In this document: piece after piece, positions 1-9,997 of the stretch | Layout: the number at the start of each line of letters is the position of its first letter | Position numbering within the stretch: the first letter of the stretch is position 1 | Assembly (NCBI RefSeq): GCF_033880585.1 | Contig: NZ_CP137624.1 | Span: forward strand, 2,100,001-2,164,000 | DNA from: Lysinibacillus louembei | GTDB taxonomy: Bacteria > Bacillota > Bacilli > Bacillales_A > Planococcaceae | Direction of reading: 5' to 3' | Length of the DNA stretch: 64,000 bases | Made by a program: the position numbers and the translations under genes | The notes under the pieces: model-generated | What the model saw: the letters and a program-made list of their open reading frames with translations, nothing else | Database searches by the model: none | Told to the model about the DNA's origin: nothing

Positions 1-79
1 AAGGCGCAAAAACATTGTTAGCCTGTCCGCTTTGCCGTAAGTTCTCCTAGCTTCCGAAGAGAGTTAATACGATAAAATA

Positions 80-262
80 AAGGCAGGTCTCCTGGCTTGT
101 GTATCCTAAAATCAGCACCTTCCCATCTACTAGAGGCATTTTTCCTCGTTTGACAGTGGTATTACGCTGTAGTCATTTACACTTACAGTTGCGGAAACAG
201 CTTCGGCTTTGCACCGAATTCCCTATTAAGCTCTGTGAAAGAGCACCTTTATTCTGCAATCA
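80..262 (-). ncRNA. Cobalamin (B12) riboswitch
   Basis: Read on the minus strand, this segment has the conserved B12-box core (TTTCCGCAACTGT, plus coordinates about 185-198), the GGGAATTCGGTGCAAAGCC segment just 5' of it, and the 3' closing element GCCAGGAGACCTGCC (plus 82-96). Those are the signature blocks of adenosylcobalamin-type riboswitches. It would control a gene transcribed leftwards that is outside the window. An ATG at 15-13 on the minus strand could begin that gene, but too little is visible to call it. The expression platform (about 1-80) is not obvious. An apparent open frame on the plus strand (99-416) is only the reverse of this RNA. Confidence 0.93.
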
Positions 263-350
263 TTATCCACTTGAGGAAAGTATAGCACAAAGTAAGCAAT
301 TAAAAAATAAAGAAAAAGAGATTTCAAGTAGAAACATAGTAAATTCACTA

Positions 351-372
351 GAGAAGAAATTCTCGAGTATGA
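351..372 (+). promoter_or_regulatory. Possible kynU promoter with palindromic operator
   Basis: The sequence holds a 14-base inverted repeat, GAGAAGAAATTCTC (351-364), followed by TATGAT (367-372), which resembles a -10 box. A weak TTCACT at about 344 could act as the -35. The palindrome would sit between the two boxes, a usual place for a repressor site. No cognate repressor is seen nearby, so this is a tentative inference. Confidence 0.3.
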
Positions 373-412
373 TAGTATCAAGAGGAAGACTAGTTAAAGG
401 GGTGGCAATCGC

Positions 413-1684
413 ATGACAACAAATACTTTAGCATATGCCAAAAATTTAGATGAGACATATGAAATTCCCTCAAAAAGAGAAGCCTTTTACATAAAGGAGG
501 GACGTATTTATTTTGATGGTAATTCATTAGGGCTTATGTCAAAGCGTGCAGAGGAAACATTGCATAGCTTGATTGATTCATGGAAGGAATACGGTATTGA
601 TGGCTGGACACAGGGGGAGCATGCTTGGTTTTTCCTTGCTGAAAAGCTTGGTGCACAAATGGCACAAATTGTTGGAGCAAATAACAATGAAGTAATCGTA
701 ACAGGGTCTACAACCAGCAATTTGCATCAGCTTGTTGCAACGTTTTATAAACCTGAAGGAAAGAGAACGAAAATTTTAGCGGATGAGCTGAATTTCCCCT
801 CTGATATTTATGCATTGAAATCACAATTAGCATTGAAGGGCTATGATGAATCGCATTTAATTCGCGTTGCTTCACGTGACGGGCAAACGCTTTCAGAGGA
901 AGATATTATTGCAGCGATGACAGAGGAAGTTGCATTAATCGTTTTACCTGGCGTGCTTTATCGTAGTGGGCAAATTTTAAATATGGAAAAATTAACGAAG
1001 GCAGCGCATGAGCGTGGTATTGTAATTGGCTTTGATTTGTGTCATTCAGTCGGCTCTGTTGTGCATCATTTGCATGCTTGGGATGTTGATTTTGCATTTT
1101 GGTGCACCTATAAGCATTTGAATGGGGGACCTGGCAGTACAGGAGCTCTTTTTGTCCATGAAAAGCATTTTGGTACAGCACCAGGCTTAGCCGGTTGGTT
1201 TGGCTCAAACAAGGAAAAGCAATTTACGATGAGCCATACATTTGAGCCAGCAGCCGAGGTGGGGGCTTTCCAAATTGGTACGCCAAATGTGTTAAGTATG
1301 GCACCACTTTTAGGGGCACTTGAATTATTTAATGAAATGGGCATTGAAAATATTCGCAAACGCTCGCTAGCGTTATCGGATTACATGCTGCAATGTGTGG
1401 AGGATATGTTGAGTGAATATGACTTTAAAGTATGTAGTCCAGTGGCACACCAAGAGCGTGGTGGTCATATTTATTTAGAGCACAAGGATGCTGCGCGTAT
1501 TTGCAAAGCATTAAAGGAACGAGGCATCATTCCAGATTTCCGAGCACCACAAGGCATCCGCCTAGCTGCGGTGGCAATGTATAACACATTTGAGGAAGTG
1601 TATACATGCTTTGAGATATTAAAGGATATTATGGAAACGAAAGCATATGAGAAGTTTAGCAATGAAAGAGAGATTGTTGCGTAA
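413..1684 (+). CDS. kynU: Kynureninase
   Basis: PLP-dependent hydrolase that cleaves L-kynurenine to anthranilate plus alanine (it may also accept 3-hydroxykynurenine). The 423-residue length is normal for the family. Recognisable blocks are [16 protein letters not shown] near the N-terminus, the GSTTSNLHQ phosphate-binding region, GFDLCHSVG, and [13 protein letters not shown], in which K234 should form the Schiff base with PLP. The ATG at 413 follows an AAAGGGGTGG ribosome site. It is the first gene of a tightly coupled kynU-kynB-kynA operon, its TAA overlapping the next ATG (TAATG). A second kynureninase of clearly similar sequence lies at 47237. This copy sits with kynA and kynB, so it probably serves the tryptophan-to-anthranilate route. 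Confidence 0.95.
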   Translation: MTTNTLAYAKNLDETYEIPSKREAFYIKEGRIYFDGNSLGLMSKRAEETLHSLIDSWKEYGIDGWTQGEHAWFFLAEKLGAQMAQIVGANNNEVIVTGSTTSNLHQLVATFYKPEGKRTKILADELNFPSDIYALKSQLALKGYDESHLIRVASRDGQTLSEEDIIAAMTEEVALIVLPGVLYRSGQILNMEKLTKAAHERGIVIGFDLCHSVGSVVHHLHAWDVDFAFWCTYKHLNGGPGSTGALFVHEKHFGTAPGLAGWFGSNKEKQFTMSHTFEPAAEVGAFQIGTPNVLSMAPLLGALELFNEMGIENIRKRSLALSDYMLQCVEDMLSEYDFKVCSPVAHQERGGHIYLEHKDAARICKALKERGIIPDFRAPQGIRLAAVAMYNTFEEVYTCFEILKDIMETKAYEKFSNEREIVA

Positions 1685-2304
1685 TGGGATGGATTGATAT
1701 AACACAGCCGTTAAATCAAAATATTGCGACATGGTCAGGCGATACAAAATTTCGCTATGAAACAGTAGCGACAAAGGAGCAAACAGGCTCGGTTAATGTT
1801 GGCATGCTCCAAATGAGCCTTCACTCAGGCACACATATGGATGCGCCATTCCATTTTGATAACGATGGATGCACATTTGAGCACTTAGATTTAGAGCGCT
1901 GTATTGGCAAAGTGGTCGTTGTGGAGTGCTTAGATAATGATTTTATTGAAGTGACCCACGTAAGAGGAAAGCTGACAGGGGTAAAGGCTGTCTTTTTTAA
2001 AACGAAGGCAATCGCCAACGCACATATTTTTCCTGAGGAAGTACCAACATTAACTTTAGAAACGGTAGCCTATTTAAAGGAATGTGGCATTCAATTGATT
2101 GGTGTCGATGTGCCATCCGTTGATAAGGTTGCATCAAAGGAGCTACCAATCCATCACGCATTAGCAAAAAGCGATATTTATATAGTAGAAAATTTATTGC
2201 TAGAGTACATCAAGGCGGGGCGTTATGACATGATTGTTTTACCGCTGTTAATTGAAGGTGCGGACGGTAGCCCTGTCAGAGCAGTCATCAAGGAGGAACA
2301 ATGA
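1684..2304 (+). CDS. kynB: Kynurenine formamidase (arylformamidase)
   Basis: Hydrolyses N-formylkynurenine, the product of tryptophan 2,3-dioxygenase, to kynurenine and formate. It belongs to the cyclase/formamidase metal-dependent family: [12 protein letters not shown] carries the metal-binding His/Asp signature, and the N-terminal [16 protein letters not shown] is typical of KynB. The length of 206 residues fits. The start codon overlaps the kynU stop by one base, and its own stop overlaps the start of kynA, so translation is probably coupled. With kynA and kynU it makes a complete tryptophan-to-anthranilate module in the order U-B-A. Confidence 0.95.
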   Translation: MGWIDITQPLNQNIATWSGDTKFRYETVATKEQTGSVNVGMLQMSLHSGTHMDAPFHFDNDGCTFEHLDLERCIGKVVVVECLDNDFIEVTHVRGKLTGVKAVFFKTKAIANAHIFPEEVPTLTLETVAYLKECGIQLIGVDVPSVDKVASKELPIHHALAKSDIYIVENLLLEYIKAGRYDMIVLPLLIEGADGSPVRAVIKEEQ

Positions 2305-3146
2305 TGTCAAATAATTATAAGCCATTCGAGGATGAGAAAAAAATCGTCACAGATTTTAAAGACCGTATGACATATACGGATTATTTACATTTAAATGAAG
2401 TACTAGCTTGCCAACAGCCGTTGACAGAGGAGCATGATGAAATGCTTTTTATTACGGTGCATCATGTGAGTGAGCTGTGGATGAAGCAAATTTTACATGA
2501 AGTCAAATCGGCTACGGTAGATATCCATAATGGGCGCTTACCTGAGTCATTTAAAAAGCTAGCACGTGTTTCACAGGTGCAAAATCAGTTGAAAAATGTG
2601 TGGGATGTGCTGGCAACGTTGACGCCTGCGGATTATTTGCAATTTCGTGACTCACTTGGTAATTCATCGGGCTTTCAATCGTATCAAAATCGCTTGCTAG
2701 AATTTTATTTTGGCTATAAAACGCCACATATTTTGAAAATTTATGCACATGATGAAAAAATATTAGCGATGCTACAAGAGGCTTATCATGCGCCAAGCTT
2801 GTATGATGAAGCAATTCATACATTAGCGAAGCGTGGCTTTGCGATTGATGAGGAAATATTACAGCGCGATGTGACAGCAAAGTATGAAGCAAATGACAGT
2901 GTCAAAGAAGCTTGGAAGGCTGTGTATCGTGAGCCTGAAAAATACTTTGATTTGTATGAGCTAGCAGAAGAGCTTGTCGATATTGAGGATTTATTCCAGC
3001 AATGGCGCTTCCGTCATATGAAAACAGTGGAGCGCATTATCGGCTTTAAAATGGGAACAGGTGGCTCTGGTGGTGTGAGCTATTTGAAAAAAGTGTTAGA
3101 CCAATATTTCTTCCCAGAGCTGTGGCAGCTACGTACAGAGCTGTAA
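2301..3146 (+). CDS. kynA: Tryptophan 2,3-dioxygenase
   Basis: Haem enzyme that opens the indole ring of L-tryptophan to give N-formylkynurenine, the first step of the pathway encoded here. Family blocks include the [12 protein letters not shown] segment, [18 protein letters not shown], the proximal region [15 protein letters not shown] and the glycine-rich [13 protein letters not shown] near the C-terminus. Length is about 280 residues, normal for bacterial forms. Two ATG codons are adjacent (2301 and 2304). The AAGGAGG site at 2290-2296 lies 4 and 7 bases away respectively, so 2304 may be the true start. A terminator follows at once. Confidence 0.95.
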   Translation: MMSNNYKPFEDEKKIVTDFKDRMTYTDYLHLNEVLACQQPLTEEHDEMLFITVHHVSELWMKQILHEVKSATVDIHNGRLPESFKKLARVSQVQNQLKNVWDVLATLTPADYLQFRDSLGNSSGFQSYQNRLLEFYFGYKTPHILKIYAHDEKILAMLQEAYHAPSLYDEAIHTLAKRGFAIDEEILQRDVTAKYEANDSVKEAWKAVYREPEKYFDLYELAEELVDIEDLFQQWRFRHMKTVERIIGFKMGTGGSGGVSYLKKVLDQYFFPELWQLRTEL

Positions 3147-3157
3147 TTTTACTTATT

Positions 3158-3197
3158 AAGAGTGTATCTGAGAAACTTTCAGATGCGCTCTTTTTTA
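3158..3197 (+). terminator. Terminator of kynUBA
   Basis: A hairpin with the arms AGAGTGTATCTGA and TTCAGATGCGCTCT is followed by a T-run ending at 3196. The mcrB remnant begins within a few bases of the T-run, so a deletion endpoint lies here. Confidence 0.85.
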
Positions 3198-3201
3198 ATA
3201 T

Positions 3202-3722
3202 GATAGAGGAAATATTAGTAAAATATTTGGTGAACTATTGATGCTAATAGAGGCTGACAAGCGTGGACCAGAATATGCGATGTCACTGACTTATTCAGAA
3301 AAGGGAGAGACTTTTTATATTCCTAAAATCTTTATATTATTGGTTTAATGAATACAGCGGATCGCTCATTGGCGGTAGTAGATTATGCTTTGAGAAGGCG
3401 CTTTGCTTTTATTTCTATGGAGCCAATATTCGATGACAAGTTCATTCATTTTTTAGAGCAAAAAGGCATTGAACAATCATTTGCGCAATTTATAGTTAAT
3501 GCTATAACACAATTAAATCGAGTAATTGAGCATGACCCTCATTTAGGGAAAGGATTTTTAATTGGGCATAGCTATTTTTCAACAGCTATTCAATCGAAGC
3601 AGCCCATTGCTTGGTATAACCAAATCATTCGTTATGAAATTGGCCCAATGCTAGAAGCGTATTGGTATGATGATATGGAACAAGCACATAGAGAAACAGA
3701 AAAGCTGATTTTTAAGGAGTAA
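3202..3722 (+). pseudogene. mcrB: McrB GTPase remnant, 5'-truncated and frameshifted
   Basis: The frame beginning at 3202 encodes DRGNISKIFGELLMLIEADK, the Walker-B/subdomain block of the McrB AAA+ GTPase of modification-dependent McrBC restriction. It runs to FYIPK and then hits a frame break around 3325-3335, where one A seems to be missing from an A-run. The next frame resumes with LYIIGLMNTADRSLAVVDYALRRRFAFI, the sensor and arginine-finger region. The DNA-binding N-terminus and Walker A are gone: homology starts right after the kynA terminator. This is a deletion product and cannot encode a working NTPase. It is followed by a broken mcrC. The frame from 3348 alone could at most give a 124-residue fragment. 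Confidence 0.85.
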
Positions 3723-3727
3723 ATACG

Positions 3728-4694
3728 ATGGCAAATAATATTCCTATTCATAACATTTATTATATGCTGAGCTATTGTGCGGGTATATTGCCAGAGGTAG
3801 GGGAAACGCAAGTAACAAATATTGATGAAACGGAATTAGTTGAGCTATTTGCAGGAGCATTTGTAAGGCGATTGAATGGCTTTATTAAAAGAGGCTTTTA
3901 TAAGGAATATGTAGTACAGCAAGAAAACTCATCAGCAATACGATGTGTTTTCAGAAAATATTGTACATAATCAAATTTTGAAGGCGACGATTCATACGTT
4001 AACAAAGCATCCTACATTAAAAAAGCCGCTAAAGCTATCTTTGAAAAAAATGTATCCATATTTTCAGCATGTCACACCTATACAGCTAGAACGCCAACAT
4101 TTTCATCAAATCCAGCTGCATAAGCAAAATCAAAACTACCATCTTATGCTAGAAATTTGTCGCATTATATATGAGCATTATTTAATCGATGAGGAAAGTG
4201 GCAAATTAACATTTGTAGATTTTATGCGAGAAGGTAGGGTGCATTATGTGTTTGAGGGCTTTGTACGCAATTTTTACAGGCTGGAGCAACGACAATATAA
4301 AGTGTATCGTGAAACATTAAGCTGGCAGGTTGGAGAGATTTTAGCAGGTGAGCAAGGGTTAATTCCAAAAATGCAGACTGATATTTGCTTATCTGATTCA
4401 ACAACGAAAATAATTATTGATACGAAATTTCATAATCAGCCACTTGCTCGTAATTATTATGAGGAGGAAAAAATTAAATCTGAAAACTTGTATCAAATCT
4501 ACAGCTACTTAAGCAATTCACTACAGTATGACAAAATGGTTGGCATACTGTTATATCCTCAAATTGATAAAGAGGTTCATCAAGTGTTTGAAATGAATAA
4601 TTATCTAATTAAAGTGGTGACAGTGGATTTAGCACAAAGCTGGCAATATATTAAGGAGCGACTATTAGGAATTATTAATGATGCTGTCGAATGA
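3728..4694 (+). pseudogene. mcrC: McrC nuclease subunit remnant with internal deletion/frameshift
   Basis: McrC is the PD-(D/E)XK nuclease partner of McrB. The first frame (3728-3970) starts MANNIPIHNIYYMLSYC, the typical McrC N-terminus, and runs to YVVQQENSSAIR. A second frame (3945-4694) continues with DVFSENIVHNQILKATIHTL and extends to the C-terminus, including the region PKMQTDICLS and IIIDTKFH that carries the nuclease aspartate and lysine. About 35 residues normally present between the two parts are missing and the frame changes, so an internal deletion near 3940-3950 is likely. With the truncated mcrB upstream this is a dead restriction system. Confidence 0.85.
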
Positions 4695-5021
4695 GGGCGT
4701 CGAAAGGGACTATTTTCTCGCTTTTTTATGGCGTTTTTTGCGATATTACAAATAAAAATAGTCTATATGTAACGCTTTCTAATTAACTAATAAAAACTAA
4801 AATCCTGTTTTTTGTAAAAAAATAAATTATTCTTATTATTCTAGGTAAACCTTTTGTATACTAGTAGTATTCTGTTAATCGAGGGATTTGTTACATTTTT
4901 AAATAATCGACATGAAAGTGACATCGTTAGACATTATTCTAATGTTTAAGAAATACATAATGTTTTGTAGCCCTTTCTACTCGGGGATGGAATAAATTAT
5001 AGTTAGGAAAGGTGAAGAAAG
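4695..5021 (+). other. Intergenic stretch, mostly unassigned
   Basis: AT-rich region between the mcrC remnant and the next gene. No convincing open frame, RNA or perfect terminator is seen. A ribosome site (AGGAAAGGTGAAG) lies just before the ATG at 5022, so a promoter should be somewhere in this stretch, but none stands out. Confidence 0.4.
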
Positions 5022-6932
5022 ATGGAAAATCAAGAACAACAACAGCCGAATACAGCCTCTAAAAAGAAATGGTTTATCGGCGGTGGTATAGCTGCGCTTG
5101 TTTTAGCTGGAGGTATTGGCGCGGCGGCGATATTTATGAAATCCCCGAAAGCCGCTTATTTGGCAGCAGAGGCTGAAACGGTTAGCGAAATGGTGGATTT
5201 CTTTGAGGAGAAGTATAAAGAGGAGCTAGCTTGGTCTGAGTTAGCACAAACATCTGTTATTCAAAGTGATTTTAAAATTACTGGGGATATTCAAAGTGAA
5301 GGAATGGAAGACCCAATTTTTGATGTTATTAATTCCGCAGCGATTAACTTATCAACTACGACAGATGTGAAAAATAAGCAGTATGCATTTGGTGTCGGTG
5401 GAGAAATTGCGGATGTGAAAGTCGATAACTTTGAGCTATTTGTTACATCAGAGCAATTTGTATTGAATGCCCCGTTTTTATCTGAAGCGATTGGCGTTTC
5501 AATGGAAAAACTAAATGACTTTACGGATGGGGAACTAAGCTGTAGTAAAGATATTTTATCGCAAACAGAGCTTGTAACGAAGGCACAGCAGGAGTATTTA
5601 ACGAAAAATATAGGCAAAACGATTTATGAAGAATTACCAGATGAAGCCTTTACAAAAGAGAAAAACAAAATTGTGATGGACTTATCTAAGGCAGATGTCA
5701 AAAAAGTAGCAGCTGCACTTGCGAAGAAAATGGAAACTGATCCAGAACTCGAGCTGATTTTAAAGCAGGCGATGGCAACGCAAGGCATTTGTGATGATGA
5801 CACAGTGAAAGAGACGAAACAACAAATCGTCGATGCTTTAGGTGAAATTGAGTTTGGTGTTGTCTCAACAATTTGGGTGGAAAAAGGCAAAATCATTGAG
5901 CGTGAATTAAAGTTCAAAGAAGCTGAGGATTTCGTCATTACAGGTAAGCAATCATTCGGCAAAGAGCTAACATTTAATTATGAATTGAAGGATGATATCG
6001 ACACAGTTTCAATCGAAGGTGTTTTCCAACAAGGGAAAAAAGCCTCTGACCGCGTGCAATTTGCAGTGGAAGGTGTAGAGGTTGCCTATGAATCTGAGGA
6101 AAGCAAGGAGAAAGATACAAAGAGCTTTGAGCGCAAATTTATTGTAGATGCTGAAGGGCAGCAAATTACGCTAAATTGGGATGGCTCAACACAATATAAA
6201 GCAGATAGCGTTACTGGCGAGCATGTTGTATATATTGATATGCCTGAGCTTGGAAAAGCTTCTTTAACAATTGAACATGATGGTAAAAAAATTAAAGCAC
6301 TTGAGCTACCAGCAAAAATTAAAGATATTAGTAATCTAACAGATGATGAGCTGTCAGAATATATGATGACAGTTGCGGAAGAGGCAATGGCTTGGGCAGA
6401 GAATTTTATGGCTGAAACAGGCTTTGATGAATATTTCGCTAATGATGATTACTATTATGATGAAGATTATGATATGAGCTTTGAGGATTATGATTATAAT
6501 GAAATCATCGGCTATCCAGCGCCTGATTTTGAGCTCGTTGACTTAAATGGCAAGACGCATCGTTTAGCTGATTATGAAGGAAAAGGCGTACTGCTATACT
6601 TCTGGGGCACTGGCATTGCATCAAGTGAAGAGGAGCTACAGGCAATTAATCGTCAATATCAATTATACCGAGAGCAAGATGTTGAAGTACTAGCGATTAA
6701 TTATGCGGAGCCTGATGCTGAAGTACAAAGCTTCATTTCTAATTTAGGGCTAGAGTTCCCTGTTGCGATTGATAAGACAATCAGCGTGACAAGTGATTAT
6801 AATATAGGTGAAGATTTACCTGCCACTGTTTTAATAGCACCAGATGGCTATGTAGATGATGTGATTTATGGTGAAATAACAGAGGATGATATTTATTGGT
6901 TTATGGAATTCGTTAAACCATACGAAGAATAA
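5022..6932 (+). CDS. Membrane-anchored protein with cysteine-less thioredoxin-like C-terminal domain
   Basis: 636 residues. A short lysine-rich cytoplasmic tail is followed by one membrane helix (about 17-40) and a large extracellular part. Residues about 45-465 form a lysine- and glutamate-rich domain that I do not recognise. A strongly acidic Asp/Tyr linker (about 470-495) leads to a TlpA/ResA-like domain (about 495-636) starting IGYPAPDFELVDLNGKTHRL. Where ResA has a WCxxC active site, this protein reads FWGTGIASS (527-535), so both cysteines are absent and it cannot be a thiol oxidoreductase. The gene directly precedes an ABC-2 transporter operon (31-base gap) and may be co-transcribed, suggesting an accessory or sensory role at the membrane. 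That role is inferred. Confidence 0.75.
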   Translation: MENQEQQQPNTASKKKWFIGGGIAALVLAGGIGAAAIFMKSPKAAYLAAEAETVSEMVDFFEEKYKEELAWSELAQTSVIQSDFKITGDIQSEGMEDPIFDVINSAAINLSTTTDVKNKQYAFGVGGEIADVKVDNFELFVTSEQFVLNAPFLSEAIGVSMEKLNDFTDGELSCSKDILSQTELVTKAQQEYLTKNIGKTIYEELPDEAFTKEKNKIVMDLSKADVKKVAAALAKKMETDPELELILKQAMATQGICDDDTVKETKQQIVDALGEIEFGVVSTIWVEKGKIIERELKFKEAEDFVITGKQSFGKELTFNYELKDDIDTVSIEGVFQQGKKASDRVQFAVEGVEVAYESEESKEKDTKSFERKFIVDAEGQQITLNWDGSTQYKADSVTGEHVVYIDMPELGKASLTIEHDGKKIKALELPAKIKDISNLTDDELSEYMMTVAEEAMAWAENFMAETGFDEYFANDDYYYDEDYDMSFEDYDYNEIIGYPAPDFELVDLNGKTHRLADYEGKGVLLYFWGTGIASSEEELQAINRQYQLYREQDVEVLAINYAEPDAEVQSFISNLGLEFPVAIDKTISVTSDYNIGEDLPATVLIAPDGYVDDVIYGEITEDDIYWFMEFVKPYEE

Positions 6933-6963
6933 AACAGATTCATTGCACTAGCGAGGGATATGT

Positions 6964-8187
6964 ATGAAAGCATTGAAAAATATATTATTTTTTACAACGC
7001 AAAACGCCCATTATTTAAAGAAGAAGTGGTTCTCACTTCTTCTTCTTTTTATAACGCCCATTTGCATGATCGGCTTATTTTTATTATTAGTGCTACAGTT
7101 TATGACACCTGATGAAAAGCAAAGGTCGACACTAGCGATTGTTGACAATGACCGAACAGAGGAGTCAAAAATATTAACACAGCTACTCATTATGGCATTG
7201 AAGGGCAATGGTCATATCGATATTACCCGCATGTCTGACATGGAAGCACAGCAGGCGATGGAGCGGCAGCAAATCACAAGCTATGTAACTTTTCCACAAG
7301 GCTTAACAAACGATTTATATGCGGGGAGTCCAATTGAATTGCCATTAGTAGGTGATGCCAATAAATCGATTGAAAATGCGATGATTGAAAATTTGCTTAA
7401 CAGTATGGCTTCCTATATTGAATCCGCACAGGCGAATATTTTAACGGTATATGAGTATGCCAAAAAAACACCAATGAGCACAGAGCGATACAATCAGCTA
7501 GTGGAAGATATCTTTATTGACTATGCTATTTACACAGTAGGGAAAAACAATTTTTTAGCAGAAAATACAGTGAACAATACAGCAACAACTATGCCGCGCT
7601 ATTATTATGCGATGTCTACATTATTTATTTGTTTGACAATATGGTTAATCGGCTTTTATTTGCTTTTAATGAGAGAGCAGTCGCAAAGCATTCAAAATCG
7701 GCTGCGGCTTTTAGGGGTAACGATAACGCAAACGTTTATCGCAAAGTCCGTAATTTGTATTAGTGGCAGTGTATTGTTTCTTATCGTGCTATATAGTGTC
7801 ATGAATCGCTGGTTGGCATTAGCGCTGTATCCGCTTGATTATTGGCGCCTTTTATTATTCGTTCTTTTCTATAGCATTTGCGTAGTTTGTTTACAAGGAA
7901 TTGTAGAGCTTCTTAGCACAAATGCAAAAATGCGTATGCTTTGCTATGTAGTAGTAACAACCATCATTATTTTAGTAAGTGGTGCTTTACTGCCAACCAT
8001 TTATTTTCCACATGCTTTGCAGCAGTTACTTTTGTTTACGTTTCCTTATGAAGCCTTTGCATGGATGATTGATATTACGCTGGAAAATCGTAACTACGCA
8101 AATTATATGAGCATGCTCGTTTCGGCAAGCTTAAGCATAGCATTATTCGGGCTACTTGCTTTGTATAAGGAAAGGAGGTTGCGATGA
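6964..8187 (+). CDS. ABC-2 type transporter permease
   Basis: 407 residues with the ABC-2 permease layout: one membrane helix near the N-terminus (about 22-47), a large extracytoplasmic loop (about 50-210), then five or six helices to the C-terminus. It is followed by a second permease overlapping by four bases and an ATPase, so the three form one exporter. The loop contains IVDNDRTEESKILTQLL, similar to the extracellular domains of the YhgE/DrrB-like group. Substrate unknown; drug, peptide or lipid export are all possible. Confidence 0.85.
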   Translation: MKALKNILFFTTQNAHYLKKKWFSLLLLFITPICMIGLFLLLVLQFMTPDEKQRSTLAIVDNDRTEESKILTQLLIMALKGNGHIDITRMSDMEAQQAMERQQITSYVTFPQGLTNDLYAGSPIELPLVGDANKSIENAMIENLLNSMASYIESAQANILTVYEYAKKTPMSTERYNQLVEDIFIDYAIYTVGKNNFLAENTVNNTATTMPRYYYAMSTLFICLTIWLIGFYLLLMREQSQSIQNRLRLLGVTITQTFIAKSVICISGSVLFLIVLYSVMNRWLALALYPLDYWRLLLFVLFYSICVVCLQGIVELLSTNAKMRMLCYVVVTTIIILVSGALLPTIYFPHALQQLLLFTFPYEAFAWMIDITLENRNYANYMSMLVSASLSIALFGLLALYKERRLR

Positions 8188-9290
8188 AGAGGGCAATTTA
8201 TATACGGGCACTGCATTTAAAATATGAATGGAAATCCGCTGTATTTTGGCTGCTATTTCCTTTTGTCGGTACGCTATTTCTTTATCAAATTGCACTTTCT
8301 TTTATAGAGGAAAGCAAGGTGCCTATAGCTATTGTTGTGGAAGAACAATCGCTATCAGCACTAGAAATTACTGAGCATTTACAGCAGGTGGATTATTTAA
8401 ATGTGCAACAGCTTTCCAAAACAGAGGCGCTACGGCTTTTAGAGCAGCATGAGCTAGATAGCGTATTTGTGATTCGGCGTAAATATGAGGAAAATATCAA
8501 GCTAGGACGCAAAAAGCTAATTGAAGCCTATTCCTCAAATCGTTCATATGCATATGAGGCAGCGAAGGAATTGATGAGCTCAGCTGTGATGGCGCAAGCG
8601 TTACGTGCAAAAACGGCAAGAGATATTGAAGCATTGCTACTTGATTATGATATGCAGTATTTATTTGATGAGCAAGTGATTGAAGGGAAGGTACGCACAC
8701 GTCAAGCTGAGGCTGACTTAATTCAAATTCCATTCTCCCTTTTTAATGTCCAAAAAGAGACTGGAGATAAAGTACCGTATGTGTCAAAATGGGCAATTTG
8801 GTCAAGCTTAACGGTGCTCGCAACGTTCTTTTTATTCGATTGGTTAGTAAAGGAGAGCAATGCACCTATAAGACAGCGTTGGCTACTAAGTGCGCAAACA
8901 TACAGAAGCTATGCATTTACACAATTTTTTATTTATTATGTCGTATTTTTATGTGCAGATTTGCTTGCCTTTTTGTTCTTTTCACAAGGGGTGTCCTTTT
9001 GGTCTTTTGTGGTTTTATGCATATGCCGCTTTGTGTTGAATGGCTATGCATTTATTGTAGCTTCACTTTGCAAAAATCCACCTACGTATTATATTTTGTC
9101 TATTTTAGTAACATTGCTATTAGCGTTAACAAACGGTGGGATTGTACCGATTCGCGACAGCGGTTATGTACATCAGCTGCTAGCTCAGTTGCATCCACTT
9201 TATGCATTAGTAAAGTTGGAGCTACCAATCGCTGCATTGCTGTTTTGTAGTGTGCTAATCCTTAGCGTAGGGAGGTTGAAAAATGCTTGA
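8184..9290 (+). CDS. ABC-2 type transporter permease
   Basis: 368 residues, same architecture as the preceding permease: N-terminal helix (about 17-38), an extracytoplasmic domain, and a cluster of helices from about 195. The start overlaps the stop of the upstream gene (ATGA), with an AAAGGAGG ribosome site inside that gene. Its own end overlaps the ATPase start by eight bases. The two permeases probably form a heterodimeric channel. Confidence 0.85.
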   Translation: MKRAIYIRALHLKYEWKSAVFWLLFPFVGTLFLYQIALSFIEESKVPIAIVVEEQSLSALEITEHLQQVDYLNVQQLSKTEALRLLEQHELDSVFVIRRKYEENIKLGRKKLIEAYSSNRSYAYEAAKELMSSAVMAQALRAKTARDIEALLLDYDMQYLFDEQVIEGKVRTRQAEADLIQIPFSLFNVQKETGDKVPYVSKWAIWSSLTVLATFFLFDWLVKESNAPIRQRWLLSAQTYRSYAFTQFFIYYVVFLCADLLAFLFFSQGVSFWSFVVLCICRFVLNGYAFIVASLCKNPPTYYILSILVTLLLALTNGGIVPIRDSGYVHQLLAQLHPLYALVKLELPIAALLFCSVLILSVGRLKNA

Positions 9291-9957
9291 AGTGCAGTCT
9301 ATTTATAAGCGGTATCAGAAAAAAATTGTATTGGAAAATGTTTCATTGACGATTGGACAAGGTGAAATTGTAGGACTTGTTGGAGAAAATGGTGCGGGTA
9401 AATCAACATTGCTGCAAATGCTCGCTACATTAATGAAGCCAGATAAAGGTGAAATATATTGGCAAGGTATGGCATATCATCAGCAGCAAAAAGCGATTCG
9501 ACAAAAAATTGGCTTTGTGCCACAGGATTTAGCGATTTGGGAGCATTTTTCAGTTGAAGATAATATGCGTTATTTTGAACGTTTAAGCTGGAAACGAATT
9601 GGCATCTCAGCATGTCAGCAAATTTGTCAGGATATGCAGCTGACACAGTGGAAGGAGCCTGTTTCAAGCCTATCAGGTGGTATGAAGCGCAAATTAAATT
9701 TAGCGATTAGCTTAATTCATCAACCAGAGCTACTATTATTGGATGAGCCAACGGTTGGTATTGATATGCGCTCAAAGCAGGAAATAGGTCGCTTTTTACA
9801 GCAGCTTGCGAGGTCGCAAGGTACAACGATTATTTATACGTCACATGATATGAATGAAATTGAACAATTTACAGACCGTGTTTTGCTCATTGGCAAGGAT
9901 CGTTATTACGAGGAATTGCTTACGGCGAAAGGCATTCAAGTAGATTGCTTATCATAA
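9283..9957 (+). CDS. ABC transporter ATP-binding protein
   Basis: 224-residue ATPase that should power the two permeases upstream. Walker A is GENGAGKS (34-41), the signature is LSGGMKRKL (from 130), Walker B is LLLLDEP with D154/E155, and the H-loop is YTSHDM. The start codon lies within the last codons of the permease gene, indicating translational coupling. The C-terminus is short, so there is no extra regulatory domain. A strong bidirectional terminator follows directly. Confidence 0.93.
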   Translation: MLEVQSIYKRYQKKIVLENVSLTIGQGEIVGLVGENGAGKSTLLQMLATLMKPDKGEIYWQGMAYHQQQKAIRQKIGFVPQDLAIWEHFSVEDNMRYFERLSWKRIGISACQQICQDMQLTQWKEPVSSLSGGMKRKLNLAISLIHQPELLLLDEPTVGIDMRSKQEIGRFLQQLARSQGTTIIYTSHDMNEIEQFTDRVLLIGKDRYYEELLTAKGIQVDCLS

Positions 9958-9965
9958 AATGAAAG

Positions 9966-9995
9966 GTTGTCGGGAAGTATTTTCCCGACAACTTC
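9966..9995. terminator. Bidirectional terminator
   Basis: Perfect 11-base-pair stem (GTTGTCGGGAA / TTCCCGACAAC) with a 5-base loop, T-rich on the right and A-rich on the left. It ends the ABC operon and also lies at the 3' end of the minus-strand SDR remnant. Confidence 0.9.
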
Positions 9996-9997
9996 TT

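Noticed and set aside
99-416. 105-residue open frame on the plus strand
   Set aside because: It is the antisense of the cobalamin riboswitch, lacks a ribosome site, and runs into the kynU start.
8789-9250. Alternative 153-residue frame within the second permease gene
   Set aside because: Cysteine- and phenylalanine-rich out-of-frame translation of a membrane protein gene, with no ribosome site.
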